Shown here piece after piece: positions 1 through 8,201 of a stretch of 30,330 bases of DNA. Each line of letters begins with the position of its first letter. Within the stretch, counting starts at the first letter, position 1. This DNA comes from an uncultured Erysipelotrichaceae bacterium (lineage in GTDB: Bacteria > Bacillota_I > Bacilli_A > RF39 > UBA660), in NCBI GenBank assembly GCA_902772675.1, contig CACYBN010000112.1, positions 1-30,330 of the forward strand. The letters run 5' to 3'. The position numbers and the translations under genes are program-made. The notes under the pieces were generated by a model that saw only the letters and a program-made list of their open reading frames with translations, had not been told where the DNA came from and ran no database searches.

Positions 1-969
1 GAAGAAGTTGTACCTACTGATGAAACAACTGCTGATGGAGAAAGCGGATCTACTCCTATAAGTAATATTGTTTTATCTGCTGAAGGTTTAGAAGAAAATA
101 AAGATATTACTAGTGTTTCAATTGATGAAATACCAACAACTAGTGTAGAAGAAGTAACTGTAGAACCAGTTCCTGAAGTTGTTGAAGTTGCTCCGGTTGT
201 ATTACCTGATACACAAATTGGAGAAATTAGTTCAGATGCATTATCAAGCATTTATGAAGATGAACAAAAGAAACATGATGAACTAGTAATAGCAAAAGAA
301 CAACAAGATGCTTTAATTGCGCAAAGACAAAAAGAAGCAGAAGAAAATGCTAAAAAATTTGAAGTTAAACCAGACTTAATGGCTAAAGCTGAAGTAGCTA
401 TTAAACCAGATGGTATTCCTGAAATAGATCATGATAAAATAAACAAAAGAAAAAAAAGAAAGAAAATAAGAGGAGTTTTATTTACTTTCTTTATAATAAT
501 AATATTTGTTGGTGGAATAGCAGGTTTTGGTTATTGGTATTTATTCAATAAAGAAAAAGAACCATCTACTCCAACAACTCCAATAACTTTATATTTAAAA
601 GGATATCAAAACGGAGATAAAGATATGATTTTATCTGCTTTTGTTCCTTGTAGTAGAAATTCTCAAGATGTTAAAGATACTGTTAATTTCTTAATAAATG
701 ATAGAAAACTTAATAATAAAATGTCTGTTACTTATGAAGTTACTAGTACTGAAGTAGTTAATGAAGTAGATAGAGAAGATAATAATACTAATTATTTGGG
801 TGTCCAATGTGGTATTGATAAGATTCCTGAAATTCAAGACTATAAACATGTTTATACTAATGTTACTATTGATGTAGATGGAAGTATAACTACTAAGAGA
901 GCAGAGTTCTGGACAGTATTAATTGATGGAGAATGGTATATGATCTTAATACCAGAAACTAGAACATAA
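1..969 (+). CDS. Membrane-anchored protein with acidic N-terminal region, 5' end missing
   Basis: The frame is open from the first base of the window, so the gene starts upstream; the ATG at 379 is only an internal methionine. The visible 322 residues begin with an acidic, Val/Pro/Glu/Thr-rich stretch (about residues 1-75), then a charged Glu/Lys/Gln helix that may be coiled coil (about 83-120). A basic patch (KRKKRKK, about 148-155) precedes one membrane segment (about 159-181). The C-terminal domain of about 140 residues contains two cysteines (VPC, VQC) and a motif resembling NTF2-like DUF4878 domains (LYLKGYQNGDKD). The basic patch before the segment suggests the acidic tail is cytoplasmic and the C-terminal domain extracellular. 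It ends in a terminator, so it is separate from mrnC. In Bacillus cysS precedes mrnC; that gene is not here. The function is unknown. Confidence 0.75.
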   Translation, partial: EEVVPTDETTADGESGSTPISNIVLSAEGLEENKDITSVSIDEIPTTSVEEVTVEPVPEVVEVAPVVLPDTQIGEISSDALSSIYEDEQKKHDELVIAKEQQDALIAQRQKEAEENAKKFEVKPDLMAKAEVAIKPDGIPEIDHDKINKRKKRKKIRGVLFTFFIIIIFVGGIAGFGYWYLFNKEKEPSTPTTPITLYLKGYQNGDKDMILSAFVPCSRNSQDVKDTVNFLINDRKLNNKMSVTYEVTSTEVVNEVDREDNNTNYLGVQCGIDKIPEIQDYKHVYTNVTIDVDGSITTKRAEFWTVLIDGEWYMILIPETRT

Positions 970-994
970 AAGAGCATATAGCTCTTTTTCTTTT
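968..994 (+). terminator. Intrinsic terminator after the membrane protein
   Basis: An 8-bp stem (968-975 with 981-988) closes a 5-nt loop and runs into a T-rich tract. It overlaps the TAA stop of the preceding gene. Confidence 0.8.
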
Positions 995-1010
995 AAAATG
1001 AATATTGTTG

Positions 1011-1019
1011 TGATAAAAT
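1011..1019 (+). promoter_or_regulatory. Extended -10 promoter for mrnC
   Basis: TGATAAAAT is an extended -10 element. There is no convincing -35 17 nt upstream. It lies between the upstream terminator and the GAGGGG ribosome binding site (1032-1037) of mrnC. Confidence 0.45.
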
Positions 1020-1043
1020 ATTGTTGATTTAGAGGGGATCATT

Positions 1044-1418
1044 ATGAATGTTAAAGAAATAAATGTACTAGTATTAGCTTATTTAGGTGATACTATCTAT
1101 GAAGATTATATTAGAAAATATCTTATTAATACTGGTATTGGTAATGTAAATGACTTACAAAGAGAATCATTAAAATATGTTTCTGCGAATGGACAAGCAG
1201 ATTTTATTAAAAAATTATTAGATGAAGATTTCTTTTCAGAAGAAGAGATTGGAATAATAAAAAGAGCTCGTAATAATAGTTCTAAATCTCATCCTAAAAG
1301 CTGTGATGCTGTTACATATAGATATGCTACTGCTTTAGAAGCTTTAATTGGATATTTAGAATTATCAGATAATAAAAAAAGAATAGATGAAATTATGGAA
1401 AGAATTCTAGGTGAATAA
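1044..1418 (+). CDS. mrnC: Mini-ribonuclease III (MrnC)
   Basis: This is a 124-residue RNase III domain with no double-strand RNA-binding domain, the normal size for MrnC. In Bacillus MrnC matures 23S rRNA. The signature LAYLGDTIYEDYIR carries the expected catalytic Asp at D16. Further on, RARNNSSKSHPKSCD followed by TYRYATALEALIGYLEL matches the conserved MrnC core with its second acidic cluster. The start is fixed by GAGGGG at 1032-1037, 6 nt before the ATG. It lies one base ahead of rlmB, the order found next to sigH in many Firmicutes. Recognition is from the family pattern and is strong. Confidence 0.93.
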   Translation: MNVKEINVLVLAYLGDTIYEDYIRKYLINTGIGNVNDLQRESLKYVSANGQADFIKKLLDEDFFSEEEIGIIKRARNNSSKSHPKSCDAVTYRYATALEALIGYLELSDNKKRIDEIMERILGE

Positions 1419-1419
1419 T

Positions 1420-2118
1420 ATGTTAGTATATGGAAGAAATGTAGCAAAAGAAGTATTAAATAATAATAAAAAAGTATATAAAGTAACTATTAAAGAAGAT
1501 TTTGATGATAAAAATATAATTTCTTTATTAGAAAAAAAGAATATTTCTTATGAAGTAATGAACAAAAAGGATTTTTCTAGATTTGATAAATATTCTAGTC
1601 AAGGTATAATCATGGACATAGAGGATTTTAGATACTCTGAACTAGCAGATTTTATTGATGAAGATGATTCTAAAGTTGTTATATTAGATCATTTAGAAGA
1701 TACTCATAATCTAGGAGCTATTATTAGAACTTGTGAAGCTGCTGGAATAAATGGAATAATTATTCCAAAAGATAGAAGTGTATCTGTAAATGCTACGGTT
1801 ATGAAAACTAGTGCAGGAGCTTTAGAAAATGTTAAAATAGCAATGGTTACTAATCTTAATCAAACTATAAAAAAATTAAAAGATAATGGTTTTTGGATAG
1901 TAGGTACTGCTATGGAAAATAGTATTGATTATAGAGAAATTAATTATTCAGGAAAAACAGCTTTAGTTATTGGAAGTGAAGGATTTGGAATGAGTAAGAG
2001 CATTCAAGAATCTTGTGACTTTGTAGCTAAAATCCCTATGTATGGAAAAATTAATAGTTTGAATGCATCTGTTGCAGCAGGAATTATGATTTACGAAATG
2101 ATTCGTTCAAAAAAATAG
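1420..2118 (+). CDS. rlmB: 23S rRNA (guanosine-2'-O-)-methyltransferase, TrmH/SpoU family (RlmB)
   Basis: The protein is a SPOUT methyltransferase that 2'-O-methylates a guanosine of 23S rRNA using S-adenosylmethionine. Residues 1-75 form the small substrate-binding domain (VYGRNVAKEVL). Residues 85-232 form the trefoil-knot catalytic domain, with motif 1 (NLGAIIRTCEAAG, N97 and R103), motif 2 (LVIGSEGFGM) and motif 3 (IPMYGKINSLNASVAAGI). A GTG at 1411 is in frame, but it is part of the AGGTGA Shine-Dalgarno (1409-1414), so the ATG at 1420 is the likelier start. It begins one base after the mrnC stop, so the two are co-transcribed. The gene between rlmB and sigH in Bacillus (yacP/rae1) is missing here. 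Confidence 0.92.
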   Translation: MLVYGRNVAKEVLNNNKKVYKVTIKEDFDDKNIISLLEKKNISYEVMNKKDFSRFDKYSSQGIIMDIEDFRYSELADFIDEDDSKVVILDHLEDTHNLGAIIRTCEAAGINGIIIPKDRSVSVNATVMKTSAGALENVKIAMVTNLNQTIKKLKDNGFWIVGTAMENSIDYREINYSGKTALVIGSEGFGMSKSIQESCDFVAKIPMYGKINSLNASVAAGIMIYEMIRSKK

Positions 2119-2165
2119 GGAGTGATATTATATATAAAGATATAAATGACTATGAGCTTTTATAT
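2117..2165 (+). other. Probable non-ATG start region of the sigma factor (ATA at 2130)
   Basis: AGGGAGTGATATT (2117-2129) directly precedes ATA at 2130. The same GTGATATTAT context precedes the clear ATG of the gene at 2780, so ATA sits where ATG is expected. The frame from 2130 is open and continues into the sigma factor, adding YKDINDYELLY. That segment fits the first helix of sigma region 2.1 (compare DEQVIEKVHVGD in Bacillus SigH, from memory). The first canonical start, 2166, has no Shine-Dalgarno and would cut this helix. Confidence 0.55.
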
Positions 2166-2741
2166 ATGATTTCTGAAAATAACGAGAATGCATATGGAAT
2201 AATGGTGGATAAATATACTCCGTTAATTAAAAAGTATGCATCTTTTTATTTGAAGAAATATCCAAATATAAGACTAGATAAAGATGAATTAATTCAAGAA
2301 GGAACAGTAGGACTTATTAATGCAGTTAATTCATTTCAACTTAATAAGAATGTTATTTTTTATACGTTTGCAACTTTAATAATTAAAAGAGAAATGGCTA
2401 GATATATAAAAAATAAATTATCATTTAAAAATTTAATGATATCTTCATCTTACTCATTAGATGAACCTTTAAAAGATGATGATTTATTTTTTAGTGATGT
2501 TATATATCAAGATAAAGATTTAGTAGAAAGACAAGTTATTTCCAATTCTTATGAAATAATACTATATAATTTCAAATATGAATTAAATGATATTCAAGGA
2601 CAAATATATGAACTTAGATTAAATAATTTCAGTAATAGAGAAATATCTATATTATTAGATATTAAATATAAGTCAGTTGACAATTCTATGCGTACAATTA
2701 GAAATAAATTAAACAATTATTTAAAAAGAAATATTTTATAA
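2166..2741 (+). CDS. sigH: RNA polymerase sigma factor, SigH-type
   Basis: This is a two-domain sigma-70 family factor. Region 2 is shown by DELIQEGTVGLINAVNSF followed by YTFATLIIKREMARYIKNK. Region 4 is a C-terminal helix-turn-helix (FSNREISILLDIKYKSVDNSMR, then NKLNNYL). The KSVDNSMR segment closely resembles KSIDNALQ in Bacillus SigH, and the position after rlmB is the sigH position in Firmicutes. From ATG 2166 it has 191 residues; starting at 2130 it would have 203. SigH in Bacillus drives early sporulation and competence genes; the regulon here is unknown. The coordinates use the first canonical start, but translation probably begins upstream. Identity as a sigma factor is secure; orthology with SigH is likely. 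Confidence 0.85.
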   Translation: MISENNENAYGIMVDKYTPLIKKYASFYLKKYPNIRLDKDELIQEGTVGLINAVNSFQLNKNVIFYTFATLIIKREMARYIKNKLSFKNLMISSSYSLDEPLKDDDLFFSDVIYQDKDLVERQVISNSYEIILYNFKYELNDIQGQIYELRLNNFSNREISILLDIKYKSVDNSMRTIRNKLNNYLKRNIL

Positions 2742-2750
2742 TGATATAAT
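2742..2750 (+). promoter_or_regulatory. Extended -10 promoter TGATATAAT
   Basis: A perfect TATAAT (2745-2750) preceded by TGA lies directly after the sigma factor stop and about 30 nt before the next start codon. The best -35 (TTAAAA at 2721-2726, 18-nt spacer) is poor, so this is an extended -10 type promoter. Confidence 0.6.
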
Positions 2751-2779
2751 TTATATATAGTAGATGAGAAGGTGATATT

Positions 2780-3442
2780 ATGGAAACTTTCGCCCAAAGA
2801 AGATCTTATAATAGAAATCCTGAAGATATTAGAACAGATCTCATAACACTTGATGATCAAATGAAGATATTTCATAAAGATGGTTATGTAGTAGATGTCA
2901 ACCCTGAATCGATACAATTTGATGGAGATATGTTTGTATATACTCGTTTTAGAAAAGGATTTTCTGAAGAAGAGAGAAGAAAGAATATAGAAGATCTAGC
3001 TAAATTAGCTGTAGGAACATATTATTCTATTCCTAGTGGTACTTTTGTAGATTATACTAATGTATCAACTGAATATTTAAGAAAAAGTTTTGATAGTTTA
3101 CAAATGTCTAGTTCAATTCTTAAAGCTGCTGATAATGATTGCTATTATCATGATGTAATAGTAGAAGGAAGAAATGATGTTTATTATAATGATTATTTAG
3201 TTAAATTAGCAGAATATAATGCATCACATAGAACTAATACAAGAGTAGTAGTTAAGTCTTTAGGTACTTTAAGTGGTGCTGATTCTCATGAAGAACCTCA
3301 TCCTACTGGATTAGGTATTCCTGAATATGAATTATATAAAGATAAACAATCTGCTTTTATAGATATTATCTTTTATCCAGTACTTACTGGTATAGGAGTA
3401 CTATTAACATATGTAATAACGATTTTGCTAAGGATTCTTTGA
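2780..3442 (+). CDS. Hypothetical protein with C-terminal membrane anchor
   Basis: The 220-residue protein is not recognised. About 190 soluble, charged residues (rich in Tyr, Asp and Arg) are followed by one hydrophobic segment at the very C-terminus (IDIIFYPVLTGIGVLLTYVI, then ILLRIL), so it looks tail-anchored with the soluble part in the cytoplasm. No catalytic motif stands out. A His-rich patch (ADSHEEPHPTG) precedes the anchor. The start is set by AAGGTGA 6 nt before ATG 2780. It has its own promoter and terminator and is therefore a single-gene unit. The upstream neighbour is the sigma factor, so control by it is possible but not shown. Confidence 0.75.
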   Translation: METFAQRRSYNRNPEDIRTDLITLDDQMKIFHKDGYVVDVNPESIQFDGDMFVYTRFRKGFSEEERRKNIEDLAKLAVGTYYSIPSGTFVDYTNVSTEYLRKSFDSLQMSSSILKAADNDCYYHDVIVEGRNDVYYNDYLVKLAEYNASHRTNTRVVVKSLGTLSGADSHEEPHPTGLGIPEYELYKDKQSAFIDIIFYPVLTGIGVLLTYVITILLRIL

Positions 3443-3461
3443 ATCCTTTTATTTTTATTTT
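3430..3461 (+). terminator. Intrinsic terminator
   Basis: A perfect 8-bp stem (3430-3437 with 3441-3448) with a TTT loop is followed by a T-rich tract. It overlaps the TGA stop of the hypothetical gene. Confidence 0.85.
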
Positions 3462-3466
3462 AAATT

Positions 3467-3475
3467 TGGTATTAT
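3467..3475 (+). promoter_or_regulatory. Extended -10 promoter for yvcK-whiA
   Basis: TGGTATTAT lies between the terminator and the yvcK ribosome binding site. No good -35 is present. Confidence 0.45.
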
Positions 3476-3491
3476 TTAATTGGTGATATAT

Positions 3492-4463
3492 ATGAATAAG
3501 AAAGTAGTAGTATTTGGAGGAGGAACTGGAATATCTTTTATTTTAAGAGGGTTAAAAGAGTTTCCTGTAGATATAACTGCTGTTATAACAGTAGCAGATA
3601 ATGGAAGATCAACTGGTAAATTGAGAAATGAATTTAATATTCCTGCAGTTGGAGATATAAGACAAGTAATTACTAGTTTATCTAGAGTAAATCAAGATAT
3701 AAAAAATTTATTAAGTTATAGGTTTAATACTTCTAGTGATTTAGATGGTCATGCTTTAGGTAATCTAATGTTAGTTGCTGATATGAAAATGACTGGTAGT
3801 TTAACTAAAGCTATAGAGAATTTAAGTGAGTTATTAGGGGTAGAACACAAGATTTATCCTATTACTGAAGATAATGTAACTATTATGGCTGAAACTGAGT
3901 CAGGTAGGATTATTGAAGGTGAAGAAGAAATTACTAAATGCTTAGAAAAGAAAAAGAATCTTTTCTATAAAAAAGAACCAGCTATTAGTAAAGAAGCTAT
4001 TAAAGCAGTAGAAGAAGCTGATCTTATCATTTTAAGTGTAGGTAGTTTATATACTAGTGTACTTCCTAATATTATAGGAAAAGATATGAAAAAAGCTATT
4101 TCAAAAAGTAAAGCTAAAATCATGTATGTATGCAATGCTATGACACAACCTGGAGAAACAGATGGTTTTGCAGTTAGTGATCATATCAAAGTATTAAATA
4201 AGTATCTATTAAATAGAACTGTTGATGTAGTAATAGCAAGTAATACAGAAATACCTAAAGATTTACTAGAAAGATATCATAGAGCAGAAGAGAAAGAACA
4301 AGTTATTGTTGATAGAAAAAATATAAAAGATTTAGGAACTAAACTAATAGAGGGAGATCTTATTATTTTAAATGATGATAATACTCTAAAGCATAATAGT
4401 ATACTTCTAGCTAGTTTAATATTCTCATATATGATGAGGAACGATTATGTCATTCGCAACTGA
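3492..4463 (+). CDS. yvcK: YvcK/GlmR-type UDP-sugar-binding regulator (CofD-like fold)
   Basis: The 323-residue protein has the family N-terminus VVVFGGGTGISFILRGLK, the VADNGRSTGKLR loop and GDIRQVITSLS. In Bacillus, YvcK (GlmR) binds UDP-GlcNAc, is needed for growth on gluconeogenic carbon and stimulates GlmS. In-frame TTG and GTG codons exist at 3480 and 3483, but AGGTGA-like spacing points to ATG 3492, the same arrangement as for neighbouring genes. It overlaps whiA by 17 bp, so translation is coupled. The usual upstream partner rapZ (yvcJ) is missing, as is crh after whiA. The product probably links carbon flux to envelope precursor supply. Confidence 0.92.
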   Translation: MNKKVVVFGGGTGISFILRGLKEFPVDITAVITVADNGRSTGKLRNEFNIPAVGDIRQVITSLSRVNQDIKNLLSYRFNTSSDLDGHALGNLMLVADMKMTGSLTKAIENLSELLGVEHKIYPITEDNVTIMAETESGRIIEGEEEITKCLEKKKNLFYKKEPAISKEAIKAVEEADLIILSVGSLYTSVLPNIIGKDMKKAISKSKAKIMYVCNAMTQPGETDGFAVSDHIKVLNKYLLNRTVDVVIASNTEIPKDLLERYHRAEEKEQVIVDRKNIKDLGTKLIEGDLIILNDDNTLKHNSILLASLIFSYMMRNDYVIRN

Positions 4464-5373
4464 TGTTAAAGATGAGATAAGTGATATCCGTTTATCTAAA
4501 TCTGAATATATAGCAGAATTATCAGGTTTCTTTAGAAATAATGTACATATTTTAGATGGAAATATAGTTCTTTATACAGAAAATATGCTTACTTCTAAAA
4601 GAATATATTCATTGATTAAGAGATTATATGGAGTTCATTGTTATATAACTACTAAACAAAATAATATATTTAATAAGAATAATGTATTTAATATTGAGAT
4701 AAAAGATAATGTTGATTTTATTTTAAAAGATTTATGTGTAATAGATGAATCTGGTAATGAATTAGATAGTCCTAAGAATTATATAGTAGATGGTGAAGCA
4801 GAATCTATTGCTTATTTAAGAGGAGCTTTTATGGCTAAAGGAAGTATTAATGATCCTGCTACTTCCCAATATCATTTGGAGTATTTATTAGATAAGAAAT
4901 TTGAATCTGTATTTGTACAAAGATTATTAAATGCTTATGATTTAAATAGTAAAATTCTCATAAGAGAAAATAAATATATGGTCTATTTAAAAGATTCAGA
5001 GAAAATCGCGGATTTTTTAAAGTTAATTAGAGCTACAAAAGCTGTATTATATTATGAAAATACAAGAGCATTACATGAAGAGAAGAATGCAATTAATAGA
5101 TTGAATAATTGTGAACAAGCTAATATTGAAAAGACTATTCAATCTTGTAATAATCAATTAAAAGATATAGAAAAGATAGAAGAAGAATTAGGTATAGATA
5201 TATTGGATGAAAAACTTATGGTTGCAGCTATATATCGTAAAAAATATCCTGAAACTTCTTTAAGTGAATTAAGTGAAATAATATCATTGGAAACAGAGAC
5301 TCCAATAAGTAAATCTGGACTTAATCATAGATTCCGTAAAATTCATGAAATAGCTGTAAAGATTAAAAAATAA
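4447..5373 (+). CDS. whiA: WhiA, DNA-binding protein with LAGLIDADG-like domain
   Basis: The 308-residue protein has the WhiA N-terminus (SFATDVKDEISDI), the degenerate LAGLIDADG-type repeats (YLRGAFMAKGSINDP), and a C-terminal helix-turn-helix (about 270-305) in which PISKSGLNHRFRKIHEIA is characteristic. WhiA is a sporulation regulator in Streptomyces. In Bacillus it affects cell division and chromosome segregation. The start at 4447 lies within yvcK, downstream of GATGAGGA. The yvcK-whiA pair is conserved across Firmicutes. No terminator with a T tract follows it; a small dyad at 5383-5400 (ATCAT/ATGAT) lies next to the promoter of the next gene. Confidence 0.95.
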   Translation: MSFATDVKDEISDIRLSKSEYIAELSGFFRNNVHILDGNIVLYTENMLTSKRIYSLIKRLYGVHCYITTKQNNIFNKNNVFNIEIKDNVDFILKDLCVIDESGNELDSPKNYIVDGEAESIAYLRGAFMAKGSINDPATSQYHLEYLLDKKFESVFVQRLLNAYDLNSKILIRENKYMVYLKDSEKIADFLKLIRATKAVLYYENTRALHEEKNAINRLNNCEQANIEKTIQSCNNQLKDIEKIEEELGIDILDEKLMVAAIYRKKYPETSLSELSEIISLETETPISKSGLNHRFRKIHEIAVKIKK

Positions 5374-5395
5374 ATGATTCTAATTATCATAAATA

Positions 5396-5404
5396 TGATA
5401 GAAT
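5396..5404 (+). promoter_or_regulatory. Possible extended -10 promoter TGATAGAAT
   Basis: This is an extended -10-like element in the 55-bp whiA/kinase gap. No -35 is recognisable, so support is weak. Confidence 0.35.
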
Positions 5405-5428
5405 ATTTATAGAATAGCGAGGGATAGT

Positions 5429-7090
5429 ATGATTGAAAATAATCAAAAAATTACTGTTTGTGGCGAAGTAAAAGAAATAACCGCAGGTACAACTTATGAA
5501 GATTTAGCTAAAGAATTTCAATCTAAGTTTAAATTTCCTATATTGGTAGCTAAACAAAATAGTGTTTTTAAAGAGTTATCTGCACCTGTACAACCAACTG
5601 GTGAAGTTGAATTTTTTGATTTGTTATCAGGTCAAGGAAATAGAGTTTATTTAAATGGACTTATGTATTTAACTATATATGCAATTAAAGAATTATATGG
5701 AAATGCTACTAAAGTAAATGTTAAATATACTATTGATAAAGGTCTTTATATTGAATGTAGTAAAAAATTGGATAAAGATGTAATTAAAAATATAAAGAAA
5801 AAGATGGAAGAAATAGTAGAACAAGATATGAACATTAGTAAAAAGAATGTATCTAGAATTGAAGCTATTGAGTATTTTAAAAAGAATAATGATATCGATA
5901 AGGCTACTATGCTTAGATATAATACTAATAATTATATAAAATTATATAAATTAGGTAATATGTATGATTATTATTTTAGTAAATTACCTATATCTACTGG
6001 AGTATTAAAATTATTTGATATTACTTATTTAAATGAAAATGGATTTATATTATTGTATCCAGATAGATATAATGATGGTATTGTACCTAAATATACTCAT
6101 CATCCTCAAAGATTTGAAGTATATAATGAGTATAAAGATTGGTTAAAAATAATGAATATATCTAATGTATCTTCTTTAAATGAGATAGTTAGTAGTGGAC
6201 ATATAGGTAATTTAATGAGAATAGATGAAACTATTCAAGATAGTAGATTATTAAATATAGCTAGAGATATATGGGAACATAAAGATAAACTTAAGATTAT
6301 TCTTATCGCAGGTCCTTCTTCTAGTGGTAAGACTACTACTTCAATTAAGTTAGTTAATTATTTAAAAACTTTTGGAATGAATCCTGTACAATTATCTATG
6401 GATGATTATTTTGTTCCTAGAGTTAAGAATCCTAAAAAAGAAGATGGATCATATGATTATGAGTGTTTAGAAGCTTTAGATTTAAAATTATTAGATTCTA
6501 ATATAGAAAAGTTATTAGCTGGAGAAAAGATAATGGCTCCAGTATATAATTTTATAAAAGGAGAACCTGAGTTTACTAAAGAACTAGAATTAGGTAAAAA
6601 CGATATTATAGTTATGGAAGGAATACATGCACTAAATCCTAAATTATTACCTAGCATACCTAGAAGTAAAAAATTTAAGATGTATATATCTCCATTAACT
6701 GCTTTAAATATTGATAATCATAATCGTATTTCTACTTCTGATAATAGATTATTAAGAAGAATAGTTAGAGATAATAGAACAAGAGGACATAAAGTAGAAA
6801 CTACTTTATCAGCTTGGTCTAATGTAAGATTGGGTGAAGAAAAATATATATTCCCATATCAAGATGAAGCAAATGTTACATTTAATACAGCTTTGATATA
6901 TGAATTAGGTGTATTAAAAACATATGCTGAACCTCTTTTATATTCAGTTGATATAGATAGTCCATATTATGCTGAAGCAAAGAGATTAATCAATTTGTTG
7001 AAAACATTTTTACCAATGCCATCTGAAGATATTCCAGATGATTCATTAATAAGAGAATTTATTGGTGGAAGTTGTTTTAAAGTAATGTAA
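5429..7090 (+). CDS. Nucleoside kinase with TGS and threonyl-tRNA-synthetase-like N-terminal domains (uridine kinase family)
   Basis: The 553-residue protein has the architecture of the Firmicutes TGS-uridine-kinase fusion. An N-terminal TGS-like ubiquitin fold (about 5-70, with GTTYEDLAKEF) is followed by a region like the second additional domain of threonyl-tRNA synthetase (about 75-270). A PRK/uridine-kinase P-loop domain (about 285-553) completes it. The P-loop is GPSSSGKTT (295-303), with LSMDDYF after it and VMEGIHAL further on. The kinase domain suggests phosphorylation of uridine or another nucleoside; the substrate of these fusions is not certain. GAGGGA precedes the ATG. Only 12 bp separate it from gap, so gap may be read from the same transcript. 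Confidence 0.85.
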   Translation: MIENNQKITVCGEVKEITAGTTYEDLAKEFQSKFKFPILVAKQNSVFKELSAPVQPTGEVEFFDLLSGQGNRVYLNGLMYLTIYAIKELYGNATKVNVKYTIDKGLYIECSKKLDKDVIKNIKKKMEEIVEQDMNISKKNVSRIEAIEYFKKNNDIDKATMLRYNTNNYIKLYKLGNMYDYYFSKLPISTGVLKLFDITYLNENGFILLYPDRYNDGIVPKYTHHPQRFEVYNEYKDWLKIMNISNVSSLNEIVSSGHIGNLMRIDETIQDSRLLNIARDIWEHKDKLKIILIAGPSSSGKTTTSIKLVNYLKTFGMNPVQLSMDDYFVPRVKNPKKEDGSYDYECLEALDLKLLDSNIEKLLAGEKIMAPVYNFIKGEPEFTKELELGKNDIIVMEGIHALNPKLLPSIPRSKKFKMYISPLTALNIDNHNRISTSDNRLLRRIVRDNRTRGHKVETTLSAWSNVRLGEEKYIFPYQDEANVTFNTALIYELGVLKTYAEPLLYSVDIDSPYYAEAKRLINLLKTFLPMPSEDIPDDSLIREFIGGSCFKVM

Positions 7091-7102
7091 GGAGAGATAG
7101 AT

Positions 7103-8107
7103 ATGAAAAAAGTTGCCATTAATGGTTTTGGACGTATAGGACGTCTAGTATTTAGAATTATGGAAGAAGATCCAGAATTAGAGGTTGTAGCTATAAATGA
7201 TCTTACTGATGCTGAACAATTAGCATATTTATTAAAATATGATACAAGTCATAGAAGATATCGTGCTAATGAAATTAGTTATGTAGATGATCAATTAGTA
7301 GTAGGAAACAGAAAGATTAAAGTATATGCTGAAACTGATCCTAATAACTTACCATGGAAAGATTTAGGAGTAGATGTAGTATTTGAATGTACTGGACATT
7401 TTACTGATAAAGAAAAAGCAATGGCTCATATTAATGCTGGAGCTAAAAAAGTTATTATTTCTGCACCTGCTAAAGGTGATTTAAAGACTATTGTTTATAA
7501 TGTTAATCATGATACATTAGATGGTAGTGAAGAAATCATTTCTGCTGCAAGTTGTACTACTAACTGTTTAGCACCTGTACTTGCTGTATTAAATGATAAT
7601 TTTGGAATTGAAAAAGGATATATGACTACAGTTCATGCTTATACTAACGATCAAGCTACATTAGATGTTCCTCATAAAAAAGGAATTGCTGCTCGTCGTG
7701 GTAGAGCTGCTGCAGCTAATATTGTACCTACTTCAACAGGAGCAGCATCTGCTATTGGATTAGTTATTCCTTCATTAAAAGGAAAATTAGATGGTATTGC
7801 TATGAGAGTTCCTGTTACTACTGGTTCTGTAGTAGACTTAGTATTAGAATTATCTAAGAATGTTACTGCTGAAGAAGTAAATGCAGTATTAAAGAATAAT
7901 ACAAATGAAACTCTTAACTATACAGATGACCCAATTGTATCAAGTGACGTTATCGGAGAAACTTGTGGTTCATTAGTAGATGGACTTTCTACTACAGTAT
8001 TAGATGTAGATGGAAAACAATTAGTTAAAGTAGTTGCATGGTATGACAATGAAATGAGTTATTCTGCTCAAATGGTTAGAACTGCTAAAGTACTAGCTGG
8101 AAAATAA
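7103..8107 (+). CDS. gap: Glyceraldehyde-3-phosphate dehydrogenase
   Basis: The full-length 334-residue enzyme converts glyceraldehyde 3-phosphate, NAD and phosphate to 1,3-bisphosphoglycerate. The NAD-binding N-terminus is INGFGRIGRLVFR, and D33 fits NAD preference. The active site is SAASCTTNCLAP with catalytic C151, followed by TTVHAYTNDQ with its His. Base composition is slightly less AT-biased than the neighbours, as expected for a highly expressed gene. AGGAGAG precedes the ATG. A strong terminator follows, which separates gap from pgk, although the order gap-pgk-tpiA-gpmI is still kept over the next 8 kb. Confidence 0.98.
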   Translation: MKKVAINGFGRIGRLVFRIMEEDPELEVVAINDLTDAEQLAYLLKYDTSHRRYRANEISYVDDQLVVGNRKIKVYAETDPNNLPWKDLGVDVVFECTGHFTDKEKAMAHINAGAKKVIISAPAKGDLKTIVYNVNHDTLDGSEEIISAASCTTNCLAPVLAVLNDNFGIEKGYMTTVHAYTNDQATLDVPHKKGIAARRGRAAAANIVPTSTGAASAIGLVIPSLKGKLDGIAMRVPVTTGSVVDLVLELSKNVTAEEVNAVLKNNTNETLNYTDDPIVSSDVIGETCGSLVDGLSTTVLDVDGKQLVKVVAWYDNEMSYSAQMVRTAKVLAGK

Positions 8108-8112
8108 TAATT

Positions 8113-8137
8113 AAGAACACTTAGGTGTTCTTTTTTT
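8113..8137 (+). terminator. Intrinsic terminator after gap
   Basis: An 8-bp stem (8113-8120 with 8125-8132), a TTAG loop and seven or more T residues. Confidence 0.9.
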
Positions 8138-8166
8138 AGGTTCTTATATTATTTTAAATATAAATA

Positions 8167-8175
8167 TGATAAAAT
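8167..8175 (+). promoter_or_regulatory. Extended -10 promoter for the pgk operon
   Basis: TGATAAAAT lies 26 nt before the pgk start codon, after the gap terminator. There is no clear -35. Confidence 0.5.
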
Positions 8176-8201
8176 TATTAATGAAGGAATAGGGTGAAAA
8201 A

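Noticed and set aside
2717..2917. Minus-strand open frame of 66 codons
   Set aside because: It lies opposite a well-supported plus-strand gene and its promoter, with no Shine-Dalgarno. Other antisense frames (6457-6657, 8849-9085, 15306-15566, 22803-23063) and the plus-strand frame 19634-19828 fail for the same reasons.
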